From positions 1 through 37,248 of IMG/VR virus record IMGVR_UViG_3300019761_000004: a stretch of DNA of 37,248 nucleotides; one strand, given 5' to 3'. A model generated the notes under the pieces. It worked only from the letters and a program-made list of their open reading frames with translations. It made no database searches and was not told where the DNA came from. Shown piece after piece: positions 29,929 through 35,901 of this stretch; the stretch's first letter is position 1, and each line of letters opens with the position of its first letter. The translations under genes and the position numbers were made by a program. The stretch comes from a virus.

Positions 29929-30082
29929 ATTCCCTCCTCTTCTCCTTCCTGATCCGAGCCTCTGCCCGGCTCTTTAGCCTGTCGCGAATGGCGTTGTGTT
30001 CCGCCCTGGCAACATTTCGGTTGCGCTCTGACCGCTCTAGCTCGGCCCGCTCTTTCGGGTTCAATTTATCTCGCCATGTCAT
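29909..30082 (-). CDS. Highly charged helical protein, 57 aa
   Basis: Start at 30082 (MTWRDKLNPKERAELERSER). Nearly all residues are Arg, Lys, Glu, Asp or Ala (ARIRKEKRREYDKQDG at the end), forming one long helix. Possibly RNA- or DNA-binding. It is the first gene of a leftward unit with a TTGCAA-16-TATACT promoter. Confidence 0.65.
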   Translation of the reverse strand: MTWRDKLNPKERAELERSERNRNVARAEHNAIRDRLKSRAEARIRKEKRREYDKQDG

Positions 30083-30088
30083 AAAATC

Positions 30089-30144
30089 AGTATACGCTAA
30101 AAATTAGCAGTTGCAATGGGCGCTTTTCTGGCGTAGCGTATATT
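30089..30144. promoter_or_regulatory. Divergent promoters inside a 9-bp perfect inverted repeat
   Basis: Minus promoter: TTGCAA (30116-30111), 16-bp spacer, TATACT (30094-30089). The plus -10 is TATATT (30139-30144), with no good -35. The arms TATACGCTA (30091-30099) and TAGCGTATA (30134-30142) overlap both -10 elements. A second small palindrome, GCTAA-AAA-TTAGC, lies at 30096-30108. Confidence 0.6.
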
Positions 30145-30191
30145 TGTCGGGATTGACCCGGCCACAGCAACCAAACCTAGGAGACCAAAAC

Positions 30192-30260
30192 ATGGCAATT
30201 TACGCATTCATTCTTATCGTGGGCATCATCGAAGCTGCAAGCCAGTCCGGCGCACTCTGA
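30192..30260 (+). CDS. Tiny membrane peptide, 22 aa
   Basis: It has its own promoter region, an ideal AGGAGA site 7 bp upstream, and its own terminator 26 bp downstream. The peptide is one hydrophobic helix (MAIYAFILIVGIIEAA) with a polar tail (SQSGAL). It is the only gene on this transcript. Such a unit could be a small toxin-like or regulatory membrane peptide. Confidence 0.55.
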   Translation: MAIYAFILIVGIIEAASQSGAL

Positions 30261-30285
30261 TACCAAGCCACCACCCACCGCAATC

Positions 30286-30318
30286 AAGGCCCGCCGGGGT
30301 TTCCTAGCGGGCCTTTTC
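30286..30318 (+). terminator. Rho-independent terminator
   Basis: GGCCCGC (30288-30294) pairs with GCGGGCC (30307-30313) and is followed by TTTT. Nearly the same stem as the terminator at 27357-27389. Confidence 0.85.
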
Positions 30319-30323
30319 TGTTG

Positions 30324-30351
30324 TTGACTTGCCATGTGGCGCGGGTAATAT
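30324..30351 (+). promoter_or_regulatory. Promoter of the tRNA cluster
   Basis: TTGACT (30324-30329), 16-bp spacer, TAATAT (30346-30351). The predicted start is at or next to the ATG at 30358. Confidence 0.55.
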
Positions 30352-30357
30352 GGCGGC

Positions 30358-30405
30358 ATGAACAAACTGATCACCATAACAAGGCGAATGACGACGCGGC
30401 GTTAA
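30358..30405 (+). CDS. Possible leader peptide of the tRNA cluster, 15 aa
   Basis: Reads MNKLITITRRMTTRR and stops inside the following hairpin. With the -10 ending at 30351 the transcript would be leaderless or nearly so. Four Thr and four Arg codons include the run ATA-ACA-AGG; the cluster encodes Thr(TGT), CAT and Arg(TCT) tRNAs. Very short, so chance is a real alternative. Confidence 0.35.
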   Translation: MNKLITITRRMTTRR

Positions 30406-30414
30406 GCCGTTTTT
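30397..30414 (+). terminator. Weak terminator/attenuator-like hairpin before the tRNAs
   Basis: CGGC-gttaa-GCCG followed by TTTTT, four bases before the first tRNA. The stem is only 4-5 bp, so termination would be partial at most. Confidence 0.4.
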
Positions 30415-30417
30415 CGT

Positions 30418-30493
30418 GCTGGTGTAGCTCAGTTGGCAGAGCGCTTTCCTTGTAAGTAAGATGTCGTGGGTTCGAATCCTTCCACCAGCACCA
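30418..30493 (+). tRNA. tRNA-Thr (anticodon TGT)
   Basis: 76 nt including the encoded CCA. The acceptor stem GCTGGTG/CACCAGC is perfect, the D stem is GCTC/GAGC, and the anticodon loop CTTGTAA gives TGT. The anticodon stem has one T-T mismatch and the T stem has two non-Watson-Crick positions. Confidence 0.9.
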
Positions 30494-30494
30494 T

Positions 30495-30569
30495 TGCAGT
30501 ATAGCTCAGCGGTAGAGCGCGGCGCTCATAACGCCTCTGTCCCAGGTTCGATCCCTGGTGCTGCAACCA
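30495..30569 (+). tRNA. tRNA with anticodon CAT (Met or Ile2)
   Basis: 75 nt with CCA. Acceptor TGCAGTA/TGCTGCA, D stem GCTC/GAGC, anticodon loop CTCATAA, perfect T stem CCAGG/CCTGG. The CAT anticodon could be elongator Met, or Ile2 if modified to lysidine; the sequence alone does not decide. Confidence 0.88.
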
Positions 30570-30570
30570 A

Positions 30571-30647
30571 GCATCCGTAGCATAATTGGATAATGCAGGG
30601 GGCTTCTATCCCCAAGATTGCGGGTTCGAATCCTGCCGGGTGCTCCA
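30571..30647 (+). tRNA. tRNA-Arg (anticodon TCT)
   Basis: 77 nt with CCA. Acceptor GCATCCG/CGGGTGC, D stem GCAT/ATGC, anticodon loop CTTCTAT, T arm GCGGG-TTCGAAT-CCTGC. It decodes AGA and AGG. Confidence 0.9.
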
Positions 30648-30718
30648 CCTTTCTCTTTGCCCCTCTCTCTGCATGTGATACCTTGCCGGGGCGCGGCTTT
30701 CGAATTAAGCTTCCTTGT

Positions 30719-30747
30719 CCGGCGCCTCTGCCATTGGTACGCGCCGG
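30719..30747 (+). other. GC-rich hairpin between tRNA genes
   Basis: CCGGCGC and GCGCCGG form a perfect 7-bp stem with a 15-nt loop. It is followed by ATTTC rather than a T-run, so it is more likely a processing or pausing structure than a terminator. The remaining gap between 30648 and 30758 shows nothing else I can support. Confidence 0.5.
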
Positions 30748-30758
30748 ATTTCAACTAT

Positions 30759-30832
30759 TGCGCAGTAGTGTCAAGTAACACGCTAGGCTCATAACCTGGA
30801 ACTGAGGGTATCAAATCCTTCCAGCGCAACCA
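30759..30832 (+). tRNA. Degenerate tRNA-Met-like sequence (anticodon CAT)
   Basis: Folds as acceptor TGCGCAG/CAGCGCA (one mismatch), D arm GTGT-CAAGTA-ACAC without the usual GG, and anticodon arm CTAGG-CTCATAA-CCTGG. The T arm is irregular (GAGGG/CCTTC with an 8-nt loop). CCA is encoded. May be functional, decayed, or a tRNA-like RNA. Confidence 0.55.
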
Positions 30833-30847
30833 ACTTCCCCAGCAAAG

Positions 30848-30870
30848 AAAAACCCGGCACAATGGCCGGG
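30848..30870 (-). terminator. Rho-independent terminator (minus strand)
   Basis: On the minus strand CCCGGC-cattgt-GCCGGG is followed by five Ts. It ends the leftward unit whose last gene is the methyltransferase-like gene. Confidence 0.85.
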
Positions 30871-30935
30871 CAGTGACAGGGAGGGCACGCGTAGATCTTA
30901 TTTAGCTCGCACTCGGTGCTGAACCGGTCACTGCC
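30869..30935 (-). other. Structured 3' UTR candidate
   Basis: GGCAGTGAC at 30935-30927 can pair with GTCACTGCC at 30877-30869 in the minus transcript. An inner GCAC-CGA-GTGC hairpin lies within. The outer stem abuts and shares two bases with the terminator stem. Confidence 0.45.
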
Positions 30936-31008
30936 GCGCTCCCCCACCATAAACGAGTAAGGCCCCAGCTACAAGAGCCAGGGCCAAGATGGTGGTCTGG
31001 CTGGGGTG

Positions 31009-31641
31009 TCAACACCACTGGTCTGCAATAGCGTTGGCGATGCCCTTGGCGGTCTCGCTCCGCTTCTCCTGCCGATCCGGTCCTGGAGCCATGCGATGCA
31101 CCCAAGACCAGCGCTTGTGCTCATCAGTGCTAGGCTTAGGCGGCGTCAACTTGTTTGTCGCCTTGAGCTTTGGAAGGCCTTGAAGGTGAAAGCCTGTCGC
31201 CTTGAACATCATCTCACCGAACCACCACGGCTGCACAAACTGAGTAGCGCGCGCCCCAACGAGCGCGGCGGCAAGCTCATGCATCACCGGGTTTTCTACA
31301 GCGACCTTCGGCGCGTTTGCCTCCATGCACAGTTTGAAGAACTTGGCACCCTCCACGCAGTTCCACACACGCTGCGTGTTCATTGGGTTTTCTGTTCCAT
31401 CTTCATTGTACCGCTTTGCTCCAACATACAGGTGCTTTGCTCCGGCGTTGGTTAAGAACGTGCAGACCGGGTGAGCAATCACACCAGCCCAGCGCTTTTG
31501 CAGCAGGTCGGTAACGTCGCCTTGAATATGCGGACCAGGCGTGCGGGTTGGCATTAGGTCGCAAGACACGGCGTCAATGCCACGGGCGAGCATGGCGTCC
31601 CTGATCCTACCGGAACGCTCACAGGCTATCAGCCATGTCAT
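31009..31641 (-). CDS. DNA methyltransferase-like protein, 210 aa
   Basis: Starts MTWLIACERSGRIRDAMLAR, a nucleotide/SAM-binding-type opening, with a GAGGAC site. Motif-like elements include DLMPTRTPGPHIQGDVTDLL, AHPVCTFLTNAGAKHLY with Cys60 at the catalytic place, and later VAVENPVMHELAAALVGA. Related phage proteins are usually annotated as DNA cytosine methyltransferases and normally read HPPCT; here the second Pro is Val. Modification against host restriction is the likely role, but the enzyme type is uncertain. Confidence 0.65.
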   Translation of the reverse strand: MTWLIACERSGRIRDAMLARGIDAVSCDLMPTRTPGPHIQGDVTDLLQKRWAGVIAHPVCTFLTNAGAKHLYVGAKRYNEDGTENPMNTQRVWNCVEGAKFFKLCMEANAPKVAVENPVMHELAAALVGARATQFVQPWWFGEMMFKATGFHLQGLPKLKATNKLTPPKPSTDEHKRWSWVHRMAPGPDRQEKRSETAKGIANAIADQWC

Positions 31642-31808
31642 GGCGTAGTCCTCACCAGCCTATCCCAGATCCTACGCCACAGAGGGCGCGAAAGAACCGC
31701 CTGGGTGGCCTTTCGCAATTCCCGCTCCGCATGGTGCATCCGGCGGGTGTCTCCGCTCTCTCTGGCCTCCCTGTAGGCGCGTAGGGCTTGGGAACGGGGG
31801 GGGGTCAT
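31638..31808 (-). CDS. Small basic protein, 56 aa
   Basis: Coupled on both sides: the start overlaps the previous stop and the stop overlaps the methyltransferase start (ATGA). Reads MTPPRSQALRAYREARESGD and continues as an Arg-rich helix ending PLWRRIWDRLVRTTP. Nine consecutive Cs at the start (31797-31805 in plus as Gs) make this a slippage-prone site. Confidence 0.65.
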   Translation of the reverse strand: MTPPRSQALRAYREARESGDTRRMHHAERELRKATQAVLSRPLWRRIWDRLVRTTP

Positions 31809-32005
31809 TCCGATGCTCCCTTTCCAAGAACGCCCCAGCTGTCAACGCGGCGGGTAAAGCCTGATCCACAAAGGCAGCAAAGAACAAATCCCCCTACAAT
31901 CCACCATCCATTTCCGCTACTATGCGTAAGCCATGATCCACCAGCGATGAAAACAATTTGCTGCACGCAAATGCATATGATGTAAGTCACCCTCAACACG
32001 TTCAT
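31805..32005 (-). CDS. Small membrane protein, 66 aa
   Basis: ATGA overlap with the previous stop. Two hydrophobic stretches (MNVLRVTYIICICVQQIVFI and NGWWIVGGFVLCCLCG) with several Cys are followed by a basic tail. Function unknown. Confidence 0.65.
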   Translation of the reverse strand: MNVLRVTYIICICVQQIVFIAGGSWLTHSSGNGWWIVGGFVLCCLCGSGFTRRVDSWGVLGKGASE

Positions 32006-32283
32006 GCCAGAACTCCAAGCATTTCCGCGTACATCTCAATCATGGCGCGCTCGTTTGCCATGTCATCTGGATCTTTCTTGCGCGCGGCCAGCACCTTTTT
32101 CAGCGCAGGCACATCGAATCCAGCTCCTTTCGCTTCTGACCACACATCCTTGATCGCATCGGTGCGCTCTTTCTTCTCAGCCTCCAGAACCTCGACGCGC
32201 TCTAGAATGGAACGCACTTGGCTTTCTGTCACTGCATGCACCCGGTCGCGGGTCTCGATGTCGGCGGGGGTCTCTTTCATCAT
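32002..32283 (-). CDS. GapR-like DUF2312 protein, 93 aa
   Basis: Strong family pattern: SQVRSILERVEVLEAEKKER TDAIKDVWSEAKGAGFDVPA LKKVLAARKKDPDD, then MIEMYAEMLGVLA. DUF2312 proteins (Caulobacter GapR is the model) are alphaproteobacterial nucleoid proteins that bind overtwisted DNA ahead of replication or transcription forks. A phage copy could influence host nucleoid or phage DNA topology. The start (M1 or M2) overlaps the preceding stop. Confidence 0.85.
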   Translation of the reverse strand: MMKETPADIETRDRVHAVTESQVRSILERVEVLEAEKKERTDAIKDVWSEAKGAGFDVPALKKVLAARKKDPDDMANERAMIEMYAEMLGVLA

Positions 32284-32621
32284 TGGGTCTCTCCTCGGGC
32301 TTTCTTGTAGGCGGTAAGGGCGGCGTTGAAAGTTTCAATGTCATCCTTACCTGTATCTGCGCTTAGTCGCGCCAATGCGTCGTGTCCGTCTTTTTTGGTT
32401 TCATGCCAAAGGTATCCTTTGGACGCATCAGACGCGTAATCCAAGGCAGTCTTCAATGCCTCCGCCAGCTCATCAGCCGCTTTGACAATGAAGTCGTGGG
32501 TGTCGGCGCGGATGTATTGGGAAGACTGTACGTGCGGGAACGGGAAGTCTGCGCAGGCCATTTCAAAGGTTGGAATGTCGTGGTCATATGTCGCCCATAT
32601 TTTTTCCGGTAATTCCGTCAT
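32280..32621 (-). CDS. Hypothetical protein, 113 aa
   Basis: Start at 32621 (MTELPEKIWATYDHDIPTFE) with an AAGGAG site. Aromatic N-terminus (VQSSQYIRADTHDFIVKAAD) resembles short phage early proteins that begin with a predicted beta element and end in a helix. No function assigned. Confidence 0.65.
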   Translation of the reverse strand: MTELPEKIWATYDHDIPTFEMACADFPFPHVQSSQYIRADTHDFIVKAADELAEALKTALDYASDASKGYLWHETKKDGHDALARLSADTGKDDIETFNAALTAYKKARGETQ

Positions 32622-32626
32622 GTCAC

Positions 32627-33031
32627 TCACTCCTTGATCTTCTCTCTGAATCCAACGCCCCACTCCTGAAGGCACTTGCGCACGTCATCAATGGACCTGA
32701 CAACGGCGACGTGATACCCTAGGCGGGCAAGTTCGGCGTGTACTTCCTTCTGCGCGGGGCTGGCGTAATTGCCCTTTGCTTTGACCTCCAGGAAGAACGC
32801 GCCAATGTTGGCAAACGGCAGGACAAGCAAGTCGGGAAAGCCGGGGATCGTGCCTTTTTTCTTTGCCTTGCCGATCTCTAGGGCGATGTTGTTCTGAACC
32901 CACCCCTTTGCCTTGCCCTTCTTGTTGATCTCGTTCTTGCAGTGATAGACCATCGCGTCAGGCATCACCACTCTAAGCCAATCCACGATAGCCTGATGCA
33001 CTGGCCCCTCTCTGTCTACACGACGCCCCAT
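32627..33031 (-). CDS. VRR-NUC domain nuclease, 134 aa
   Basis: The restriction-endonuclease-like core is visible: GPVHQAIVDWLRVVMPDAMV, then GFPDLLVL with the acidic D67, and FFLEVKAKG with E82 and K84, followed by SPAQKEVHAELARLGYHVAV. The D...ExK spacing matches stand-alone VRR-NUC proteins, which act on branched or flapped DNA. In phages they sit in replication or recombination regions, here back-to-back with the Rad52-like operon. Start ATG at 33031 with AGGAG. Confidence 0.85.
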   Translation of the reverse strand: MGRRVDREGPVHQAIVDWLRVVMPDAMVYHCKNEINKKGKAKGWVQNNIALEIGKAKKKGTIPGFPDLLVLPFANIGAFFLEVKAKGNYASPAQKEVHAELARLGYHVAVVRSIDDVRKCLQEWGVGFREKIKE

Positions 33032-33062
33032 CGCTTCTATCTCCTCTCGTTATGACCTCCAC

Positions 33063-33091
33063 AGCATAGCACGGCCTTTTCTTTCCGTCCA
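33063..33091 (-). promoter_or_regulatory. Promoter for the leftward nuclease/methylase unit
   Basis: On the minus strand TGGACG (33091-33086), 17-bp spacer, TATGCT (33068-33063), upstream of the AGGAG site of the VRR-NUC gene. Moderate match. Confidence 0.45.
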
Positions 33092-33097
33092 CATAAA

Positions 33098-33143
33098 AAA
33101 GACCGTTTCGGCTATTTACGTGCCGCAAATGGCTTGCTATAAA
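33098..33143 (+). promoter_or_regulatory. Promoter and two operator-like repeats of the recombination operon
   Basis: TTTACG (33115-33120), 17-bp spacer, TATAAA (33138-33143). Operator-like copies: AAAGAC-N6-GGCTAT (33098-33115) touching the -35, and GCC-N6-GGC (33119-33136) filling the spacer. Degenerate members of the set that is perfect at 28830. Confidence 0.6.
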
Positions 33144-33171
33144 GGGGCGTCAAAACGAGAAAGGACACGAT

Positions 33172-33924
33172 ATGAGCGATGATGACCGCGTAGAGGATGG
33201 CGGCAATACCAGCGCGCCGACTGGCCTCGATCTTATGCGAGCGCCATTTCAGCCGAACCAGATTTCAAAGCTGCCAAAGCCGACCCGCAAGCAAACAGAT
33301 GAAGTGAGGGCAAATTTCAAAGCCGGTATCCGCTGCAAGATCTGCGGCGGCTGGCACCATAAAGACGTGGTGCACCTTGACTACGTTGGCCATGCGGCAC
33401 TGACTGACAGGCTTCTAGAGTGTGATCGGCTATGGAACTGGGAGCCTGTTGCATTTGATGACCGGGGCCAGCCAATGCTTGACCAGAGCGGCGGCATGTG
33501 GATCAGGCTGACCGTATGCGGACAGACGCGGCTTGGTTACGGTCACGCCGATGGGAAAAAGGGCGGCGACGCCATTAAGGAGGTCATTGGCGATGCTCTC
33601 AGGAATGCCGCGATGCGCTTCGGTGCGGCTCTTGATCTTTGGCACAAGGGAGACCTGCACGACGCTGCGACAGAAGAGCCTGAAACTAAAGAGCCAGAAT
33701 CCCCTGCGACAATCACCGAAGAGCAGTTCATGAAGCTGCGCGACTTGGCGGAAAAGGCTGGCGTGACCCATGAGCAGATTTGCGAGAGGGTTGGGGCAGA
33801 ATGCCTTGACCAATTCCCCGCAGGCCGTTTCGCTGCCGTGGCAAAGGGGCTGCAAGCAAAGATCGACGCCGCAAAGACGACATCACCTGATGTTGATCTT
33901 GATGGCGATTACATCCCTCACTAG
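33172..33924 (+). CDS. Rad52-like single-strand annealing protein, 250 aa
   Basis: Start at 33172 with AAAGGA 7 bp upstream. The core is the Rad52/Sak pattern: VGHAALTDRLLECDRLWNWE, then GYGHADGKKGGDAIKEVIGD and ALRNAAMRFGAALDLWHKG, in which the last helix is the hallmark. A Cys/His region (CKICGGWHHKDVVH) precedes it. The C-terminal ~90 residues are an acidic linker and a short helical domain (ITEEQFMKLRDLAEKAGVTH). Anneals complementary ssDNA in phage recombination. Confidence 0.8.
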   Translation: MSDDDRVEDGGNTSAPTGLDLMRAPFQPNQISKLPKPTRKQTDEVRANFKAGIRCKICGGWHHKDVVHLDYVGHAALTDRLLECDRLWNWEPVAFDDRGQPMLDQSGGMWIRLTVCGQTRLGYGHADGKKGGDAIKEVIGDALRNAAMRFGAALDLWHKGDLHDAATEEPETKEPESPATITEEQFMKLRDLAEKAGVTHEQICERVGAECLDQFPAGRFAAVAKGLQAKIDAAKTTSPDVDLDGDYIPH

Positions 33925-33935
33925 GAGATAAGCAT

Positions 33936-34598
33936 ATGGAAAAGACAGTATTTATCGACATCGAGACAATCCCAAGCCAGTCTGATGATTTGCTTGAAAA
34001 GTTTCGTGGGGAGGTAAAAGTCCCCGGAAACATCAAGAAGCCTGAAAGCATTGAGAAATGGCTTGATGAAAACCGTGACAGTGCGGCCAAAGACGCCATC
34101 GCCAAGACAAGTTTTGATCCCGCTTTTGGCCACATTTGCACAATCTCTTGGGCTACCGATGATGAAGAACCAGTGACAGCTCATGCCGTTTCAGTCGATC
34201 AGGAGAAAGGTATTCTGGAAACTCTTTTCGACAGCATAAACCCATTCCACCGGATCACATTTGTTGGCCACAATGTTGGCGCGTTTGATCTTCGGTTCAT
34301 CCTATGCCGATCTGTTGTTCTTGGCGTCCGGGTGCCTGAGTGCATCCCAAGAGACCCGAAGCCATGGGATAAAACCGTGTTCGACACCATGCAGGCGTGG
34401 TCTGGCGCTAAGGGAAGTATCAGCATGGACAAGCTTGCCAAAGCCCTAGGCCTCGAGGGTAAAGACGGTTTTGACGGGTCGATGGTGGCGGAGGCTTGGG
34501 CCAATGGCGAGCATGATCGTATCGCAGAATATTGCGCCGATGATGTGGTTAAAACGCGTGAAATCTGGCGGCGTTTCAAATCCGCCGGGCTGACATAG
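33936..34598 (+). CDS. DnaQ-like 3'-5' exonuclease, 220 aa
   Basis: All three Exo motifs are visible: Exo I FIDIET with D8 and E10; Exo II around FVGHNVGAFDLRFIL; Exo III in EYCADDVVKTREIWRRF. It follows the Rad52-like gene in one operon, so it likely makes or trims single strands for annealing. The start has AGGAGA upstream. No polymerase domain is attached. Confidence 0.88.
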   Translation: MEKTVFIDIETIPSQSDDLLEKFRGEVKVPGNIKKPESIEKWLDENRDSAAKDAIAKTSFDPAFGHICTISWATDDEEPVTAHAVSVDQEKGILETLFDSINPFHRITFVGHNVGAFDLRFILCRSVVLGVRVPECIPRDPKPWDKTVFDTMQAWSGAKGSISMDKLAKALGLEGKDGFDGSMVAEAWANGEHDRIAEYCADDVVKTREIWRRFKSAGLT

Positions 34599-34610
34599 GG
34601 AGGGGGCGAC

Positions 34611-34790
34611 ATGGCCTCCAACATCACCAAAGCGGTATCGGAGTTTCTGCGCCGCGAGAAAGAGCAGAACGCCACGCCGGAGGGGTGCGACTATGCCGCG
34701 CTGCTATCGGACGTGGCGTTCTGCCACGGTGTTAGCATGGATCTGCTGAAAGAGGGTGTGCGGGCCGCTACCGTCATGCCGCCGAACTGA
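34611..34790 (+). CDS. Small helical protein, 59 aa
   Basis: ATG at 34611 after GGGAGGGGG; the stop shares its last base with the next start (TGATG). Two helices (MASNITKAVSEFLRREKEQN; YAALLSDVAFCHGVSMDLLK) give a compact soluble protein. Unknown function within the recombination operon. Confidence 0.65.
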   Translation: MASNITKAVSEFLRREKEQNATPEGCDYAALLSDVAFCHGVSMDLLKEGVRAATVMPPN

Positions 34791-35242
34791 TGACTTCCCG
34801 CGTACTCAGAAGCCCAGAGGATGTGGACGCGCTGGCAACCATGCTGCGCGCCCGCACCAAATGGCCGATCACGGTGGCGGTGGCGCAGGGGGCGAAGCGG
34901 ACCAACCCGCAGAACGCGCTTGCGCAGATGTGGGCGAATGAGGTGGCACAGCAGCGCGGGGATCACTTCGAGGACGTTCGGGCTGAATTCAAGCTCAGAC
35001 ATGGCGTTGCTATCCTGCGCCGGGAACTGCCCGCCTTCAAAGAGGTGTACGACCGCCTTCTAAAGCCACTGGACTATGCAAGCAAGATCGAGGCGGTGCG
35101 CCGCCTTGACCTAAGCGTTACCCGCCTGATGACCACCAAGCAGCAGAGCGAGTACATGGAGAGCATAGAGCGCGAGTATCGCTCGCAGGGGTTTAACCTA
35201 ACATCGCCCGCGACCATGGGTTTAGAGGAGTTGAAGCGATGA
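34790..35242 (+). CDS. NinB-like recombination protein, 150 aa
   Basis: Begins MTSRVLRSPEDVDALATMLR; the phrases WPITVAVAQGAKRTNPQNAL and AQMWANEVAQQRGDHFEDVR recall NinB family proteins, whose shared feature is an RS(L/T)xQN-type core followed by MWA. Position in a recombination gene group before a small HTH protein and a DUF968 nuclease also resembles the lambda nin region. The match is moderate. Confidence 0.55.
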   Translation: MTSRVLRSPEDVDALATMLRARTKWPITVAVAQGAKRTNPQNALAQMWANEVAQQRGDHFEDVRAEFKLRHGVAILRRELPAFKEVYDRLLKPLDYASKIEAVRRLDLSVTRLMTTKQQSEYMESIEREYRSQGFNLTSPATMGLEELKR

Positions 35243-35451
35243 AATTCACCACCGCACAAGTAGGCCAGATTTCACGCTGGCTGCAAAACGGATACGGGGC
35301 TGAGGACATCGCCTTGGAAATGAAGGCCCACCCTGAACACGTTCGAATGCAGATCCGCAAGTTTCGCGCCAATGGTATCTTGGGAAATATCGCGTCAGAG
35401 GCGCGGCAACGTCTCAAGATCGACATGAAGCGCCGGGGTGTATCGTGCTAA
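35239..35451 (+). CDS. Small helix-turn-helix protein, 70 aa
   Basis: ATGA overlap with the previous stop. The segment VGQISRWLQNGYGAEDIALE MKAHPEHVRMQIRKFR has the helix-turn-helix pattern of short Trfa/sigma-like DNA-binding proteins. The C-terminus is basic (RQRLKIDMKRRGVSC). It may regulate the operon or help DNA processing. Confidence 0.65.
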   Translation: MKFTTAQVGQISRWLQNGYGAEDIALEMKAHPEHVRMQIRKFRANGILGNIASEARQRLKIDMKRRGVSC

Positions 35452-35810
35452 AGCGCACCGGGTTCACCAGCAAGCCCAAGCCCATGCGCAAGGTGTCAGC
35501 CAAGCGCAGGGCGTACCGGGCCAGCGAGGAGGGCAAGGCGGCTATGGCATACATGCGGGCGGTGAAGTCGCTACCTTGCTGCGTATGCGGCGCGCCGGGG
35601 CCATCAGACGCCCATCACCCCATCCACGATAGGTACGGGACGCGCAAAGCGTCTGACTTCGACGTGGTCCCACTCTGCAAAATTCACCACCAGGACGGGC
35701 CGAACGCCATCCACAACGGCAAGCAAAGCTGGCGAGAGCAGCACGGCCCCGATCACGGCTTCATCGACCAGACGCGCAAGGCGGTTGACGGAACCGTCGT
35801 TCCCAGATAG
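35445..35810 (+). CDS. DUF968/HNH-type nuclease, 121 aa
   Basis: GTG start at 35445, overlapping the preceding stop by 7 bp. A zinc-bound treble clef is clear: CCVC at 45-48, AHHPIHDRYGTRKASDFDVV PLCKIHHQDGPNAIH with paired His and Cys78. This is the DUF968/Ref-like recombination nuclease pattern. N-terminal ~40 residues are basic (FTSKPKPMRKVSAKRRAYRA). Ends just before a strong terminator. Confidence 0.8.
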   Translation: MLKRTGFTSKPKPMRKVSAKRRAYRASEEGKAAMAYMRAVKSLPCCVCGAPGPSDAHHPIHDRYGTRKASDFDVVPLCKIHHQDGPNAIHNGKQSWREQHGPDHGFIDQTRKAVDGTVVPR

Positions 35811-35863
35811 GCTTTATGCAATAAGACCACCGCTCACGAACTCTCCCTGTTTCCTCCCCAACT

Positions 35864-35887
35864 AGCCCCGCTTCGGCGGGGTTTTTC
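35864..35887 (+). terminator. Rho-independent terminator with UUCG tetraloop
   Basis: CCCCGC-TTCG-GCGGGG followed by TTTTT (35866-35886). Six perfect GC-rich base pairs and an extra-stable tetraloop make it very efficient. Confidence 0.93.
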
Positions 35888-35901
35888 TTTGCGCATACCC
35901 C

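Noticed and set aside
29648-29977. Plus-strand ORF of 109 codons
   Set aside because: The opposite strand holds two overlapping small genes with strong ribosome sites; the plus frame lacks these.
30506-30754. Minus-strand ORF with GAPGRIRTRNL and RDRTWD phrases
   Set aside because: These phrases are the well-known translation artefact of antisense tRNA genes; the frame lies across the tRNA cluster.
30593-30778. Plus-strand ORF over tRNA-Arg
   Set aside because: Also a tRNA-overlapping frame (IAGSNPAGCS-type artefact), with no ribosome site.
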